Assembly (NCBI GenBank): GCA_947683625.1
Contig: CANTUR010000039.1
Coordinates: 5,270,001 to 5,334,000 of the forward strand
DNA: 64,000 nt
Direction: 5' to 3'
Source of the DNA: Mallotus nudiflorus
Lineage: Eukaryota; Streptophyta; Magnoliopsida; Malpighiales; Euphorbiaceae
Part shown: positions 1-12,454 of the stretch, piece after piece
Position numbering within the stretch: position 1 is the first letter of the stretch
How the letters are laid out: each line of letters starts with the position of its first letter
Program-made: the position numbers and the translations under genes
Notes under the pieces: generated by a model
Seen by the model: only the letters and a program-made list of their open reading frames with translations
Told to the model about the DNA's origin: nothing
The model's database searches: none

Positions 1-109
1 ACATTTCTTTATGATTAGTTTTAGTACACATTTGGTTTATAATTAGTTTCTTATTTTTATGCATTCTTTCATATATTGTTTCATTGAAATTATATTTGCA
101 CATTAGCAT

Positions 110-330
110 ACTATCATGACTCATTACATAGTCATGAGTTGTTACAAAAAGACAGCGTGCCGAGTCATTTTGCAATGGACGAGTCATTATCGAGAGTCAT
201 CGTGCTGAGTCATTACACTTGGCACGACTCGATCCCTCAAGCAAAAAAGCCATAACAAGTCATTCCTGCAAAATGACTCGATACAGAAAGCATCCATGCC
301 AACTTGACACCCTGTGCCGAGTCATCCCAT
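110..330. repeat. GAGTCAT/ATGACTC palindrome cluster
   Basis: A short region dense in GAGTCAT and its complement ATGACTC, including a perfect stem CATGACT...AGTCATG at about 114-135. The same word recurs in the 3' LTR of this element (about 3395-3475). It lies upstream of the post-pol ORF at 838. That is the same relative place as similar palindrome clusters in the other Athila-like elements of the window (19400-19600 and 49760-50150). It is probably untranslated retroelement sequence; its role is unknown. Confidence 0.6.
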
Positions 331-437
331 CAACATACTTATATGCATTTTACACATCCATTTACACACACTTGTAGCAGCCATAAGTTAGCACCTTTTT
401 ACATCTATTTGTAACTATTTATTTATTATTAATTTAT

Positions 438-836
438 TTTTAGATTTGAAAAGTTGTCTTTTTCTTTTTAAGAGGTCATGTCTTTTCATATCTATACACA
501 CCTTTTCACATTTCTCTTACATAACTTTTCACCATCTCTTACACCCCTATACTATCTATAAATACACCCTTTTGACCACCCAATCTCCTATATCTTCCAA
601 TCTTAAATTTCCAAACGAATTTCAACACTTAAATGCACTCAAACACCTCCTATTCCTCCATCTTCTTTATTCTCTCTTCCATAAACACAAGACTCTTCGT
701 TTCTTCTCCAAATCAAACCTTACCTAAATCAACACCACCCTTCCTATTCCATCTTCTTTACTCTATTTTTCTATTTTCATTTCTTACTCTCTACATATTT
801 TTGCACTTTTTAACTTCATTCAATCAACACTTACAC
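438..836 (+). other. Pyrimidine-rich leader before Athila-like ORF
   Basis: A C+T-rich stretch of about 400 bases with short low-complexity open frames that look like composition artefacts. It sits directly upstream of the Athila-like ORF at 838. A similar C+T-rich stretch occurs at 61676-61800 at the equivalent point of another Athila-like element, so I read it as untranslated leader rather than coding sequence. Confidence 0.45.
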
Positions 837-837
837 C

Positions 838-1650
838 ATGAGAAAGACTAGAGGATCATCATCCAAAATGCCACGCATTGAAGAATCCCATCAAGAGGAG
901 GAAGAAAATCTAAGCAAGACTTACAAGGCTAAGTTTCTAATCCTTTCATATATAGAAGGTGCTAAGTTGGCAATAATCAAGTTTAGAGAAATCTTGGATT
1001 CTAAGTATATTCCTAACTCTCTATTGAACAATGTGGGTATGCTTAAGGTGTTTGATTAAATGTTAACTCAATGTGGCCTTAAGAAATTTGTTTCTATGCA
1101 TGAGGACACCTATGTTGATTTAAATACTAAATTCTACACTACCTTGGATGTTAATGAGAATAATTCCCAAATTCTGGAATTTAGGATGGTAGGAAAGAAA
1201 CACCAATTAAACTATTCTTTCATTCATTGTGTGTTTAGTTTTAAAAAGGATGGGATATGTGATCCCCCATCTAAATTTAAGTTGAATGAATTTTGGACAT
1301 TTTTAACTGATTTGCAAACTCCTTTTAAACCTAAAAAATCCAAGGCAATGTTCATTAAAGACATGAAATATTGGTTGTTGCGTAAGGTCTTAGCATGTTT
1401 TATTTTTCACAAGTCTAAGTTCAATAGGGTTTCTACACAATAAATGTTTCTTATGTGGTGTATTCATAATAAAAAGCAAATTTATTGGACTTATTGGATA
1501 TTTAATTAGTTATTGTCTTGTGCTCCATGTAAGGATTCACCCTTAACACATGGACATGTGATGATAATAGTAGCTAAGGCCTTGAATGTTGATTTTTCGG
1601 TTATACTCGCAGGGTTAAATGCTCTTTATTTACTGACCATGCTTTTGTGA
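838..1650 (+). pseudogene. Athila-type post-pol ORF (putative plant transposon protein), with stops
   Basis: Reading from the ATG at 838, one frame continues to about 1650 and is broken only by three stop codons (at 1057, 1441 and 1507). The protein begins with a basic, Ser-rich MRKTRGSSS segment. It then shows the conserved layout of the Athila ORF1 or env-like protein: an LL..VG.L segment, a YVDLNTKFYTTL segment, an FRMVGKKHQLNYSFIHCVF segment and, near residue 180, a YWLLRKVLACFIF segment. This family lies between pol and the 3' LTR in Athila-like Ty3/gypsy elements, which fits the polypurine tract and LTR downstream here. Its function is not established; an envelope-like role has been proposed. 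The copy is dead because of the stops. Confidence 0.7.
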
Positions 1651-2084
1651 GAGGGGAAGTTGTTGATGCAGGATTTCAATTTATTCCTACCTAATCATGT
1701 TCATATTGGAGTGGACTTGTTGGATCATCTTGGGTTGCAAAGTCTCAAACCACTTATCCAACAGAAAGTGAACCAAAGGAAGAACTCCATAATATCAACC
1801 ATTTAGAGATGTTCCTTTACTAACCTATCCTCTTCAAAGTGCATTGGGCTCTTCACGTGATCACCCTCCCATTTAGGACCAAATTCTAAAAAATCAAATT
1901 GTCCTGTAAGGGCAATTGAATGAGATGGAGTTTCACAAAAAACAATTGGCTTGTCGTTAATGAAAAATGGAGTACAAGTTGAACCAATACTTTGCTCAAT
2001 CCGGATACTCCATTAAGTCTCTTCCCACTACTCCAACTGACGACTAGGGCAGTATTTCTCTCCTTTCCTTTCCTTGCTTTTCTT

Positions 2085-2131
2085 TACATTAAGGACAATG
2101 TATGCTCTTAAGTGTGGGGGAAGGGATATAC
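2085..2131 (+). other. Athila-type conserved tail motif
   Basis: A conserved non-coding block reading ATTAAGGACAATGT, then AAGTGTGGGGGAAGG. The same block recurs at 62064-62100 and, in reverse, near 6818-6860. I recognise it as typical of the region between the last ORF and the 3' LTR of Athila-like elements. Its role is unknown. Confidence 0.55.
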
Positions 2132-3130
2132 ATATTAGTATTAGTATATTAATCATTTATATATTAGGATGTTATATTAGTTTGTGTGTTTGTGTTATAT
2201 TTTTGTGTATTTGCATTAATTTTGTTATTTATTTTGCTTTTATATTAAATAAGTAGCCATCCTTAATAGTCTTTTTAATTTTGATGAAGTCAAAATGTTT
2301 TCTTAATAATGAATTTCTTATTACTCAATTGGTAGAAGTTTAAGTTTCATGTAGTATAAGTAGTAAGTTTATATTTTTTTTTATCTCTTTTTATTATTTT
2401 TAAAGTTTAAAGAATGTTTTAGTCAACTTGCTAACTATGCTTAAGGCTAGGTAGTAATGATTTAAGCTTAGGTTTTCTAGAGACTTATGTAACCTTAGGG
2501 AAACTATAACCATAATACATATGAAAATTGCTTTTCAATAATGGATGAAGACTTTCAAAAAAAGAAAAAAGGAAAAATATCAATAATGCTTGTAAGTTGA
2601 TGCATCTTGAGTAACTTGTGTGCAATTGAGTATGCTCCTTAGTTGCATTCATTCAAAAAGAGATGTATAATGTCAGAATTAGATGGATCTGGAGTAAGTT
2701 GAGTGCATTTGTGTTTGCTCCTCATTTTCATTCATTCAGAAAGAGTACATCTAGTAAGTATGCTTATGAAAAAAATGTCTAAAAATGCCATGAGAAACGT
2801 ATATTGATGTATGTGTTTAACATTGTCTTAAGGTTGTTTTTACCTCTACAATTCCTAAGTTTGAAGCACGACTATTTTGGCTAAGTAGCTTTCTTAGAAC
2901 TTTGACTTTGCATTTTTTATTTTATTCTTAGTAGATTGAGATAAATTGGTAAACTTATTGCCTATGCTATGAGACTTGTTTATTCTATCATTATTGAGCA
3001 TTGAAAATTTATTTATTAAATTATCCTTTTCTAAGTTCATTCATGATTAAAATGACTTGATAAGGATGCTACCCTTGTTTTGCAGTAAATTATAATTTTG
3101 TTAATTTCTTCATATTTGATATATACTTGC

Positions 3131-4770
3131 TTGAGGGCAAGCAAGGTCTAAATGTGGGGGAGTTTGATACAATGCAAATATGCATAGTTATTTAGGTATT
3201 ATAAATAGTGTTTTATTTCATTTTAGTTTATTTTGTGTGTTTATTTAGTTATGAAATGCTATTTTTAGTTCCAATTGCTTTTTATGGTAGTTTGTATGTT
3301 TTATATATGTTTTTAGGTTCAATTGATGTATAGGAAGGACTTTGGACTTGTTAGAATGAAATATGAAGCTTGAGAAGAAAAAGGAATTTGAATTAATGCT
3401 GGCATGAGTCATTATAATGGGAATGAGTCATGACAGAGGCATGTCGTGCCGAGTCATAGCCAGTCACGAGTCATTCCATTGATGTCTCACTAAAGGTTGC
3501 AACTTTCTAGCTTTGAGTAGTTTTCATATTTTGACCATAACTTCTTCTACAAACATCCAAATTAGGTGATTCAAATTGATATAGAAAGATAATGTAGAGA
3601 TCTATAACTTTTATGAAGGAACATTCTCAAGATAAGGTCATCTAGAAGAACCAAAATTCCCTAGAAGTTACTATATTTACATAGAGTTGTGACCCTTCGT
3701 TTAAAAGGGTACCTTTCTAATTGTAACTCCTTTTAACCACCAATAGGGTCTATATACAGATAAATTGTGACCTAAGACAAAAAAAAAGGTGATTCAAAAT
3801 ATATAACTTCATTAGAGAAATTATTTCTTAGACTTAATGTTTGAAGATCAACTAGAAGTAAATCAAGTAAGAAGCAAGAAGAGAAGATTGCTCTACATTA
3901 AGCAAGTGCTAGAAGATTTAGTAAAAAAGGTTTTTATCAATTCTCTTTCTTTTTTTGGTATTGTTCTCTAACTATGTTTCTTTGCTATGTCTTATTTAAG
4001 AAGCAAGGATGAATTAAATAAGAACTACATTTTCTATCTTATTTTGTTTATGATTTAATTTCAATTAGTGCTTAATTAAGTTATTTATGATTGATCACTA
4101 TAAGTAACTTGTTTTAATCAAAATTACTTACAATGAGAGTTGGAGTAATTTAGTGGACATATAATTGAAATTATTTAAGAATTGGATTTACTTAGAGACA
4201 ATGAATTCATTTTAAGGGAAAAGAATTAGTATAACTACTTTATGATTTTTGTCTATCTCTACAAAGACACGAGAGTGATTGTAGACTCTAGATAGAATCA
4301 TCCTTAATTAACAATGAGAGTTGCTTTTAAGAATTTATTGGTATAATATAATTTATGATTTTATCTTATCTCTATAATACAATGAGAGGGCTTGCAGACT
4401 TTAAGAGGAAATACTTCTAATTGATAATGAGAGTTACCTTTAGAGACTTTAACTTTAAATTGATAATGAGAATTGCTTTTAAAGATTATACGCACTAATT
4501 TCCAATTAATATGTTTTGTGATAATCTTTTGTAAGTTCTTATTTACATTCTGAATTGTGCTTTTCTTATATATATTTACATTTTATTTCTATTTAGTATT
4601 ATAGTAAATTAGTAGTAATTAGATTCTTTAATTTATTTTGATTTAGTTTTGCCTATCCATCTAAGTAACTGTTCGGTTAATATAGAATTGCCCAAAAATT
4701 CCAAAGTGTTTAACACCCTACTTACTTTATACTAAGTCCTAGAGACTAGGGTTATACAATTCTACCCATT
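3131..4770 (+). mobile_element. Polypurine tract and 3' LTR of Athila-like gypsy element
   Basis: The motif TTGAGGGCAAGCAAGG followed by the purine tract ATGTGGGGGAG ends at about 3164. The LTR then starts with TGATAC at 3165. This is the standard second-strand primer layout of Athila/Tat gypsy elements. The LTR holds GAGTCAT palindromes (about 3395-3475) and, in its 3' half, five AATGAGAG-type words (about 4131, 4310, 4380, 4425, 4464). The 3' end is unclear and is placed near 4770, where unrelated LTR sequence begins. The 5' partner lies outside the window. Confidence 0.6.
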
Positions 4771-4774
4771 TCAA

Positions 4775-4963
4775 TAATTTGAATATAACTCATAATTAAT
4801 CTAAGGGTTTTACTATCAAGTCACATACTTGATGACCTTAGTAAGAATTGACTATTAAAGTAATTATCATAACACAAAATGATAATGAAAATGCTCTTTA
4901 TTAAACAAAATAATAAAGTTAAAACATGGTCATACATGATTGACCTAGTGCATATCGATAACA
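4775..4963 (-). mobile_element. Truncated copy of the 1.5 kb TGTTA...CTGCA LTR
   Basis: On the minus strand this starts with TGTTATCGATATGC at 4963 and matches the first 190 bases of the LTRs at 7273-8846 (+) and 22987-24491 (-), including the tract around ACTTGATAGTAAAACC. It breaks off near 4775. No coding sequence is seen. The interval 4964-5360 holds no gene that I can recognise, only AT-rich DNA with the word GCATTACATCCATTAAA twice (4994 and 5048). Confidence 0.7.
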
Positions 4964-5360
4964 CTAACTTTAATTATTTAATAAGAAAGTAAGCATTACA
5001 TCCATTAAAGTTTAAAAATCCTTAACCATAATTTATTCCTCTAGCTTAGCATTACATCCATTAAAAATAAAGCATTAATAGGAGATTATTGTACTTTTTA
5101 AAGGAAGCAATCACATGATGAATCTCACTCATCACATGACTTAGTTGCAAATTCTCAAGTGTTATGCAAATGAATCATAAAAAAATTAAAAAAATAGATA
5201 TATATAAAATATTAAATATATATGAAATGCATGGTTCCCTTTTATGTCACTAATTAAATACAAAGAGAAATTAACTCCCCTCTAATGAGATACGGTTGAT
5301 GGAGTTTAAGAAGGAACAAATACACACAACCTTGATAGCTTTCCTTATCTTCATTAATTT

Positions 5361-6480
5361 TTAAGTTTGATATTTGATAGTTTTCAAAAATTCCAAGTGT
5401 GCTTCATGTAAACTTGCATTAATGCTCAGCTCCATTCTATCCAAATGATCTTGGAATTTTTGCCAATTAAAGGTCTCTTCTTCTAGTTTCTTCCTCTTAA
5501 ACCATTCCTCATTACTACTTGCTTCTTCACTTTCTTCATCCTTCAAAGATAAAGAATTCTTCTACCTCAATGCACATTGGCACAATAGGTAAAAACTCCT
5601 AAAGTTTGGCTCTTACAAGGTCATCCAATCCATTATGACTTTGGCTTTAATAAAGGACTTGGCATTCAATGTTCCAATTTTATATCTTCCAAAACCACAT
5701 ATGTCTAAATCTCTATTTGTAAAGTACATTATCAATCTTCTAACTACGTGCCCCATATAGATAATTGCCTTCATTGATTGCACTATATGACTTAAAGTTT
5801 GGAAAATAATGTGTATGCTTGAAACTTAAGTGTTAGAATATAAGTACCATAACATGAATAATTCACTCATAGTTACCCTAGAACTATCTTATCTTCTAAA
5901 AATGTTATATGCCATCAATTTATGCATTATTAGTAATGAATGGTCTTGAATAAATCCACTAGGAATACCTTCTCCTATAACAAAAGTCTCGTTATTTATA
6001 ATTGCCTTCCAAAATCATTTAGCATTAAAATCATTAGGAAGATTAACCTCCCTCAAGAAATCCAAATACTTTAGACATGATAGCATGATCAAATCTATAT
6101 TCCTTAATAAAGAATCTACATGCATAAATTTGTTCATTTTTGTTAGTTATTTTAAATGTAGTGTACAATTCAATTGTAAGTTCATAGAATGTATCATATT
6201 TTAAAGTAAAAAATTTTGTCCATCCTATTTGATCACACTAAAGTTGAATATCTTCTTCAAGTCCAACATTATAAAGCACATCATAATAAAAAAAATCTAA
6301 GGAATTTAAACTCACATTTTCAAAAAGAAAGAAAATTTTCACCTTTTTTTATGAATCGATGGGAAAGAAAGCATCAAATCTTATTCTCAAATCATGCATT
6401 CTTTCACTTTTTTGAATGTTCTTTTCACCATCCAATGATAACTTGCTCTTCTTCTCAAAAGACATGTTAACAATTCAAAA
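5361..6480 (-). pseudogene. Second Athila-type post-pol ORF, decayed
   Basis: The minus strand from an ATG near 6465 encodes a diverged relative of the 838-1650 protein. It has segments such as WTKFFTLKYDTFYELTIELY and a following FKITNKNEQIYACRFF, matching the family's conserved centre. Frameshifts and stops follow. The C-terminal tail (5361-5546) is charged and Glu-rich with a possible coiled coil. It is clearly non-functional. Orientation is opposite to the element at 1-4770, so it comes from a different insertion. Confidence 0.55.
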
Positions 6481-7272
6481 AATATTCTTAGAGCAAATAA
6501 ATGAAATAACACACTTTAAAAAAATATTAATATTAATGCTTTCTCCTGCAAGATTTTAGAGATATATATACACCATTTAAACTTGGGGATTCCTAAAATC
6601 TCATGGAAATGAAATAAAAATAAAAATAAAAGTTGTAATTTGAAAAAGGAAAATTTAATTGTCAAATAAAATTCTTGTTTACTTAATATTAAAAGGGAAA
6701 TAAAATCAAAAAGGAAAATTATTCCTAATTAAATTACTTAGGAAATATATAGTCCTACTATAATCAAGAAAAGAAATAAAATATTCTTAGATTTTTAAAA
6801 TTTTATTTTTATTGAAAATAAATCCCTCTCCCACACTTAAAATCAACATTTTCCTCAATGTTATGAGGTTAGAGGGAAAATTGACCAATCAAAATCAAGT
6901 TTTAAAAAAATCAAGTTGGTGTGTGCATTCTATAGGTAAACACAGTTGTGTCACTTTGAATGACATAGCTTTGTCTGAGCTCGATTCTACAGATTTTAAA
7001 GCAAAACAACTGTGAAAAATTTTGACACATTCACTTATAATCTATAAAATTATGTTGTAAAATGATAGAAGGCATTTTTCACTTATTCACATCTTGTGTA
7101 TTCAATCTAATAATGCACACAAGTCAATATTAACATGTTTATATAATACCAACTTAATTCAATAAAAAATAACCTCATTTTGCAAAATTTATAGGACTAA
7201 CACATGTCAAATCACATTCATATTTCCTCATTCAATACAAAATATAAGTTGAACATGATTAAACACAAAAAT
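6481..7272 (-). other. Athila-like non-coding debris
   Basis: No gene is seen. On the minus strand, 6818-6860 reads as the Athila tail motif (ATTGAGGAAAATGTTG, AAGTGTGGGAGAGGG). Positions 6905-6985 hold GTGTCA/TGACAT palindromic words like those at 19400-19600 and 28130-28270. The rest is AT-rich. I read it as non-coding parts of a minus-strand Athila-like element. Confidence 0.45.
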
Positions 7273-8846
7273 TGTTAGTGATATGCCCTAGGTCAATAAT
7301 GTAATGGCCATACTATGACATTGTCATATTTCTATTTTAATAATAAAGAGGCATTTTATTATTATTAGCTAATTCTAGTATTATCCTTTATTAGTTAATT
7401 CTACTCAGATTATTAAGTACATAACTTGATAGCAAAACTCTTAGGTGATACTTGAATTCTAATATAAATATCTGTAATCTATTATCATTATGGGAAAAAC
7501 AACGAATAAGTACCAGTATAAGGTTGACTAATGATTAAGTTTTATTAATCATGTATATGAGATATTAAGTCAAACTCATATGTACATATTTAGGAAAATG
7601 ATGTACTGGATCGACCCACTATGAGAATACCACATGGATTATTTGTATAGGTAATTCTCATCATAGTAAGTATTATTTGAGTCCCCTAACCTGAGATCAC
7701 CATGGTTTCCTACATGATATGTTCTGTATTTTGATGCATCCCTGCACCATACTTTACCTAGATGGTAAAATAGATTATGATTGAATATAAAATGATTTGA
7801 GTGAGGAATGTGAGTAATTAAGATGGAATTTGTCCCTCAGTTATTTTGAGAAGATAACTGTTGGGGGCCCTCGACAAGTTAAACTAAAGAGAAATGCATG
7901 GTCATGCTAGAATGATAAAGAGTTATTAGTGTCAGTCTACTTGGGATTAAGAAACAATATGATTGAACAATATAAGGATGACATAATCTATGTTGCATGT
8001 TCAATAAGGATATCATATGATAAAAGGACTATAGTACACGCTGTGTATTAGGTTATGGCGGATTTTCAATCTTCATACAACTTGGGTAGTCATAATCTCT
8101 TACTAGAGACGAATTATGACTTGTGGACTAAAATGGGATTTTAGGCCCACTATCAATATTGTGTGAACCTACAAGATCACAAACTTAGAACAAGCCCAAA
8201 GCAGATAACTGTTGGGCTAATTTATTTATTTATAGTATATATATATATTTATACTTATTTATTTAATCTTCCATAAAGATAATTATTGGGCTAATTTATT
8301 TATTTATATTTATATTATTATTTATTTATATTAATATTTATTTATTTCCTTCCTAATTTATTTTAGGTAAGAGTTATCTAAAATAAATATGAAATTATTC
8401 TAATTTAGAATTAGAATTAAAGTGGAAAAGGAAATCTAATATTACTAAAACTGTTTTTGTAATAGAAACCTTAGATATGATGTATATATAAACATCTTTT
8501 TTTCTAGGGTTTGCTAAGTGATATTCTCATTCTTCCTATACTACTTCTTATGAGAAAAACATGTAGAGAGAAAATGTGTTGTGACTTGTAGACCTACTTT
8601 GCTATGGATTATCTTTTTCATGTGGATGCCATAGAGGGTGTAATCTTTTGGTGATGTCTTAATCCAATAAGAAGACATGAAAAATTCGAGGTAAGATGTC
8701 ACTAGAGTGAACCCCCTCTCTTCCTTTCAACTATCATGCCATTAGATCATCTTGGTGAGTGTTTAAAAACCCTCTCAATTAATATAAGTCGAATTACATG
8801 GATCCAGGCTATAGATTTTATGGTTAAAAGTTTTTTTTCCACTGCG
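7273..8846 (+). mobile_element. Full-length 1.5 kb LTR (possibly solo)
   Basis: Starts TGTTAGTGATATGCC and ends about ACTGCG at 8846. Along its length it matches the reverse complement of 22987-24491, including a GTGAACCCCCTCT block near 8710. It has no ORF. A primer-site-like TGGTAAGAGAA follows at 8850, so it could be the 5' LTR of a deleted element rather than a solo LTR. I could not find a convincing target duplication. Family knowledge points to a Ty1/copia LTR (TG...CA ends, Met-tRNA-like primer site), but no coding region confirms this. Confidence 0.65.
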
Positions 8847-9054
8847 TCATGGTAAGAGAAACCAACACAAATAATGAAAATTAAGAATTTAATGATCCTT
8901 ACAAACCAAAAATAAAACCAAAATATTTAAGTAAGCATTTAATATATTAGATAACCTAATTTTAAAATACTAAAGTGCTTGAAACTTAAAACATAAAATA
9001 ATAAAAGAGTTCATACAATCAAAGGGAAAAATTTATCATTTACTTCTTTCATTC
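8847..9054. other. AT-rich spacer, no gene seen
   Basis: No coding signal. It lies between the LTR at 7273-8846 and the 3' end of the minus-strand Athila ORF. It is probably the untranslated tail of that ORF's element. Confidence 0.4.
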
Positions 9055-10218
9055 ATCATTTAGGAGGAATAGAGGGGTCTTATGGAAGATTGAAGCCTTG
9101 GCTATGGAAATATACCATGAGATTGCAATTAAGCACCTTGACCTCATTTGTCAAGCTCTCCACATTAATGTCTAAAGTGCCTACTTCCAATTCCAAGTTG
9201 TTAATTCTTTCTGCCATCCCTTCTAACATTACTTCTTGAACCTCCTCTTCCTCTCCTTATTCTTCTTACACTTCCATTTGCTTTTGTTCTTGCCATGTGA
9301 TTGATCTATAACTCTTCTTATAAATCTCCAATTACCATTCACAAGCTCAATATGGCCCATGGATTGCATTATTAGAGTGCTTATCATTTCACTTCCTTTC
9401 ACCTTATCATACTCCCATATGGTTAAATCAAATTCATAGTATTTGATACCATCACTATGCCTCTAATCTTAATTATAGAGGAGTATTTGCTAGTAACATC
9501 TTTTATCTTAAGGGCGATTACATGACATATATTCAATTTGATATCATTCACCATATAATATAAAATTTTCAATTCTATTTTTGTAACCACCACATTACCA
9601 TCCTTTCTTCCAAAAATAGTATATGTCATCAATTGATGTATATATCAGAGTGCATAAGAAAGGACTTTAAATTCCTTAGTCGATTTAGGTTCATAGAACA
9701 CTCCCCTTTGACTAGTAATCTCCCTTCAAAATTTATCTCTATTATATTCAATGTTTATGGGGTAACCACTAGGAAAACCTAGGGCTTTATTCAACTCAAA
9801 TAGACCCAAACTGAGAGGTTTATTACCCAACCTAAAGAATATGTTATTAGTTTCTTCATCAAATTTAAAAGAACTTAAAAATTCATAAGTTACTCAAGGA
9901 TAGATAGGATCAGATTTATTAATGAATTGCTCCCAACCCATTCATCTTAGATACATGCAAACCTCTTTAAAAAATCCTAAAATCTCTAAAATGGATTTAC
10001 TTATGTATCTATTAGGTTGAATCTTCGTATGTCTAACATCTTTATACCTTTTTCTTTGAGCTTCACTGGCAAATTGCATATTTATTGGGTATGGAGTCAT
10101 CTCTCTTTTTCTTTTCTTTTTATGTTTGAGAATTTATCGAACTCCCTCCATGCCTTGTTCTTTCTCTTTTAAAAGGAGGATGACCAACTTTCTTGGCGGC
10201 CTAACTCTTTGGTCTCAT
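9055..10218 (-). pseudogene. Third Athila-type post-pol ORF, decayed
   Basis: The minus strand from the ATG at 10218 reads a basic N-terminus. It then shows the family's core: FASEAQRKRYKDV, a WEQFINKSDPIYP segment, TYEFLSSFKFDEE, an FFRLGNKPLSLGLFELNKAL segment and, towards the end, GNWRFIRRVIDQS. These are the hallmarks of the Athila ORF1 or putative plant transposon protein family. Several TAG and TGA stops and frameshifts destroy it. Its position immediately beyond the copia insertion at 10336-19321, in the same orientation as the gypsy pol at 20400-25000, suggests that it is the post-pol ORF of that same element. Confidence 0.65.
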
Positions 10219-10335
10219 CTTAATTATGGATTCAAAAGGAGATTGATTTGATTTAGATTTTGATTAGGTTTTTAAGAAAGGGGGCTAGGGTTTCTAAGTA
10301 TTCTAATATATCTCAAATGGTGTTATAATTAATTT

Positions 10336-12442
10336 TTAACATAGATGTGCCCTCTTGCCATCCTAGTAATGTATAATGACATTATAAATTATCCCAAATG
10401 GCAATGTAATATTCATTTAAATAAAGTGTTTATTTATTTGAGTATTTACCATTTAATATTATGTTAAATAAACTTATTATCAATAGTTGATAATATGAGT
10501 TACAAACTTATTTAGTATATATTCTATAAAATTATCGTAGTCATATAATTAATATTTGGGTAATATTAATTAAACTATCAAATTTGCCTATTTTCCTTAA
10601 TTGGTGTATCATACTAATAGTAGGAGGTAGTGAATCTCATGCTACTTGATATGAGATATTAGAATAGACATATGGATACTCATATGATGGGTGGATCAAA
10701 CATTGATGCTAGATATGTGATCATATGGATATTCACTTATTGTCAACAATCATAATCTAGGTCATAATGGTGCATATAGTGCTTTAACCTGAGGTGACAC
10801 AATTATCCATGTTTTTGTGGTTAGAGTTTGGTACCGCTTACATACTTATGTTATTCACATATGGGAATATGGTGTGTGGTGGCTCTAGTTAGTTAAATGT
10901 AGTGATATGTGTTCAACCAAGATCGTATTCATTACTCTGAGTGAACCAGGATAAGATCCTATACTATCTAAGTCTTTTCTTGATGAATAAGTTTCTGGCC
11001 AGGACAAACATAACAGTCTCAAAGATTTTTAGTGCTAGAAAGAGTTTTTAATATTTGTTATGTTTTATTAAGAGATTGAACTTAAGATGAGATCATATGA
11101 TATAGCCATTATAGTTTGACTTATCCTTGACTCTAGGCTATATTGGGATCTTTTAATAAAGGGATTTTAGTGCATAGTAATTACGACCAAAGGGTTTGTG
11201 TGAATTAATGAATGCATTCATATCTAAATGGGTAGTTATGATATTGATGTTAGGGTCATCATATCTTATGAGAACTAAATGTGAATAATTGAAATTTTCA
11301 CATTTAGACTTAAAAAGAGTTTCAAATAATATCAAGTGTTTATATTATCTTCTCATTGGCAATTAGACATGAACCTAGTATGTCATACTTAAAAAGTTTT
11401 TTTTAAATCTATATTGATATTAATGTAATTATTGATTGAAAAATTTAAACAATTAATTAAGATTAATGAAATTAGATATTTTCTTAAAGCAATGATTCTA
11501 GTATATCATGAAATCTAATTTGAATGAAAGTTTACTTATTAATTTATGTTTAATTAATATGAGTTATTAATTTAGATATTAAATTAATAATGGATATATG
11601 TTATTTCCTATTTACTTGAATTAATGGCCCAAGTGTTACAAACCTAGGCTTAAAAGAGTTTTGGACTGAAGATTAAACCAAAAAATAAATGAAGCCCATT
11701 TACCTTATTTAAGTCCATTGTTTGATGGAATGGTTTTTTGGTCAAGAGTTGGCCCACTGGTTAAGCCTAATTCCATTAAGAGATATGTTTGATTTTATTA
11801 AATCAAATATATATATATATATATATCAGTTTATATATGTTAGTCAATAGTGATGTAGATTAGTTAGCATCCTTATTTGGGCATTAGTGACTTATTTAGT
11901 TGTTAATTAATCTTGACAAGTGGAATATAGGTAATGTCATAAATCTCTACTTTAATCTCTAACCATGTATATCTAAAAGTAAAGAAGTAAATATTAATGG
12001 GAAATTGGTAGAGAGAAAACGTGGGAGGCTCTTGTAAGGATCATTTAGTGAAAGTATCATAAGGATTATTGAGGGAGGGTTCTTATGCTAATTGATTAAG
12101 ACAAGAAGGATATTTGTTAGAGCTTGATGTTTTAAGTTAGAGGTATCACACATGGGAGATTAGAAGTTAATTCAAGTGTTGAATCAAAAGAGGACACACC
12201 AATATAGTAGAATACTTGTGGTATACACTAAACTTGGAGATTGTAAGTTTTCTTCAAACTTAGAATTCTTAAGTTATTGTTTACTTATATTTTTTATTGC
12301 CTTGAATTTTAGTTGCATGTTAAATGCAAATTGGAACTAGGATTTGGAATTATTAATGAGATCAAGGGTTTTGTTATGTAAATTTTTAAAATTTACTTTA
12401 CTTAGCATTTAATGTCTAAGTAGTATAATAGATTCATTTTAG
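10336..12442 (+). repeat. 5' LTR of the copia element
   Basis: Begins TTAACATAGATG and ends CATTTTAG just before the primer site. It matches 17195-19321 throughout. It contains an (AT)n microsatellite at 11807-11826 that the 3' LTR lacks. The 3' LTR in turn has an extra segment near 18870-18900. One base uncertainty at each border comes from the mutated TG...CA ends. Confidence 0.85.
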
Positions 12443-12454
12443 TGGTATTAGAGT
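12443..12454 (+). promoter_or_regulatory. Primer binding site, initiator Met tRNA
   Basis: TGGTATTAGAGT differs from the plant copia consensus TGGTATCAGAGC by two C-to-T changes. It lies directly after the 5' LTR, where minus-strand DNA synthesis is primed from the 3' end of the initiator Met tRNA. Confidence 0.8.

Noticed and set aside
446..851. Two open frames of 72 and 93 codons
   Set aside because: Pyrimidine-rich low-complexity translation (Leu, Ser, Phe) with no family resemblance; they overlap each other in the leader of the Athila-like ORF.
11153..11335. Minus-strand frame inside the copia 5' LTR
   Set aside because: The frame is not conserved in the 3' LTR and there is no start context or family match.
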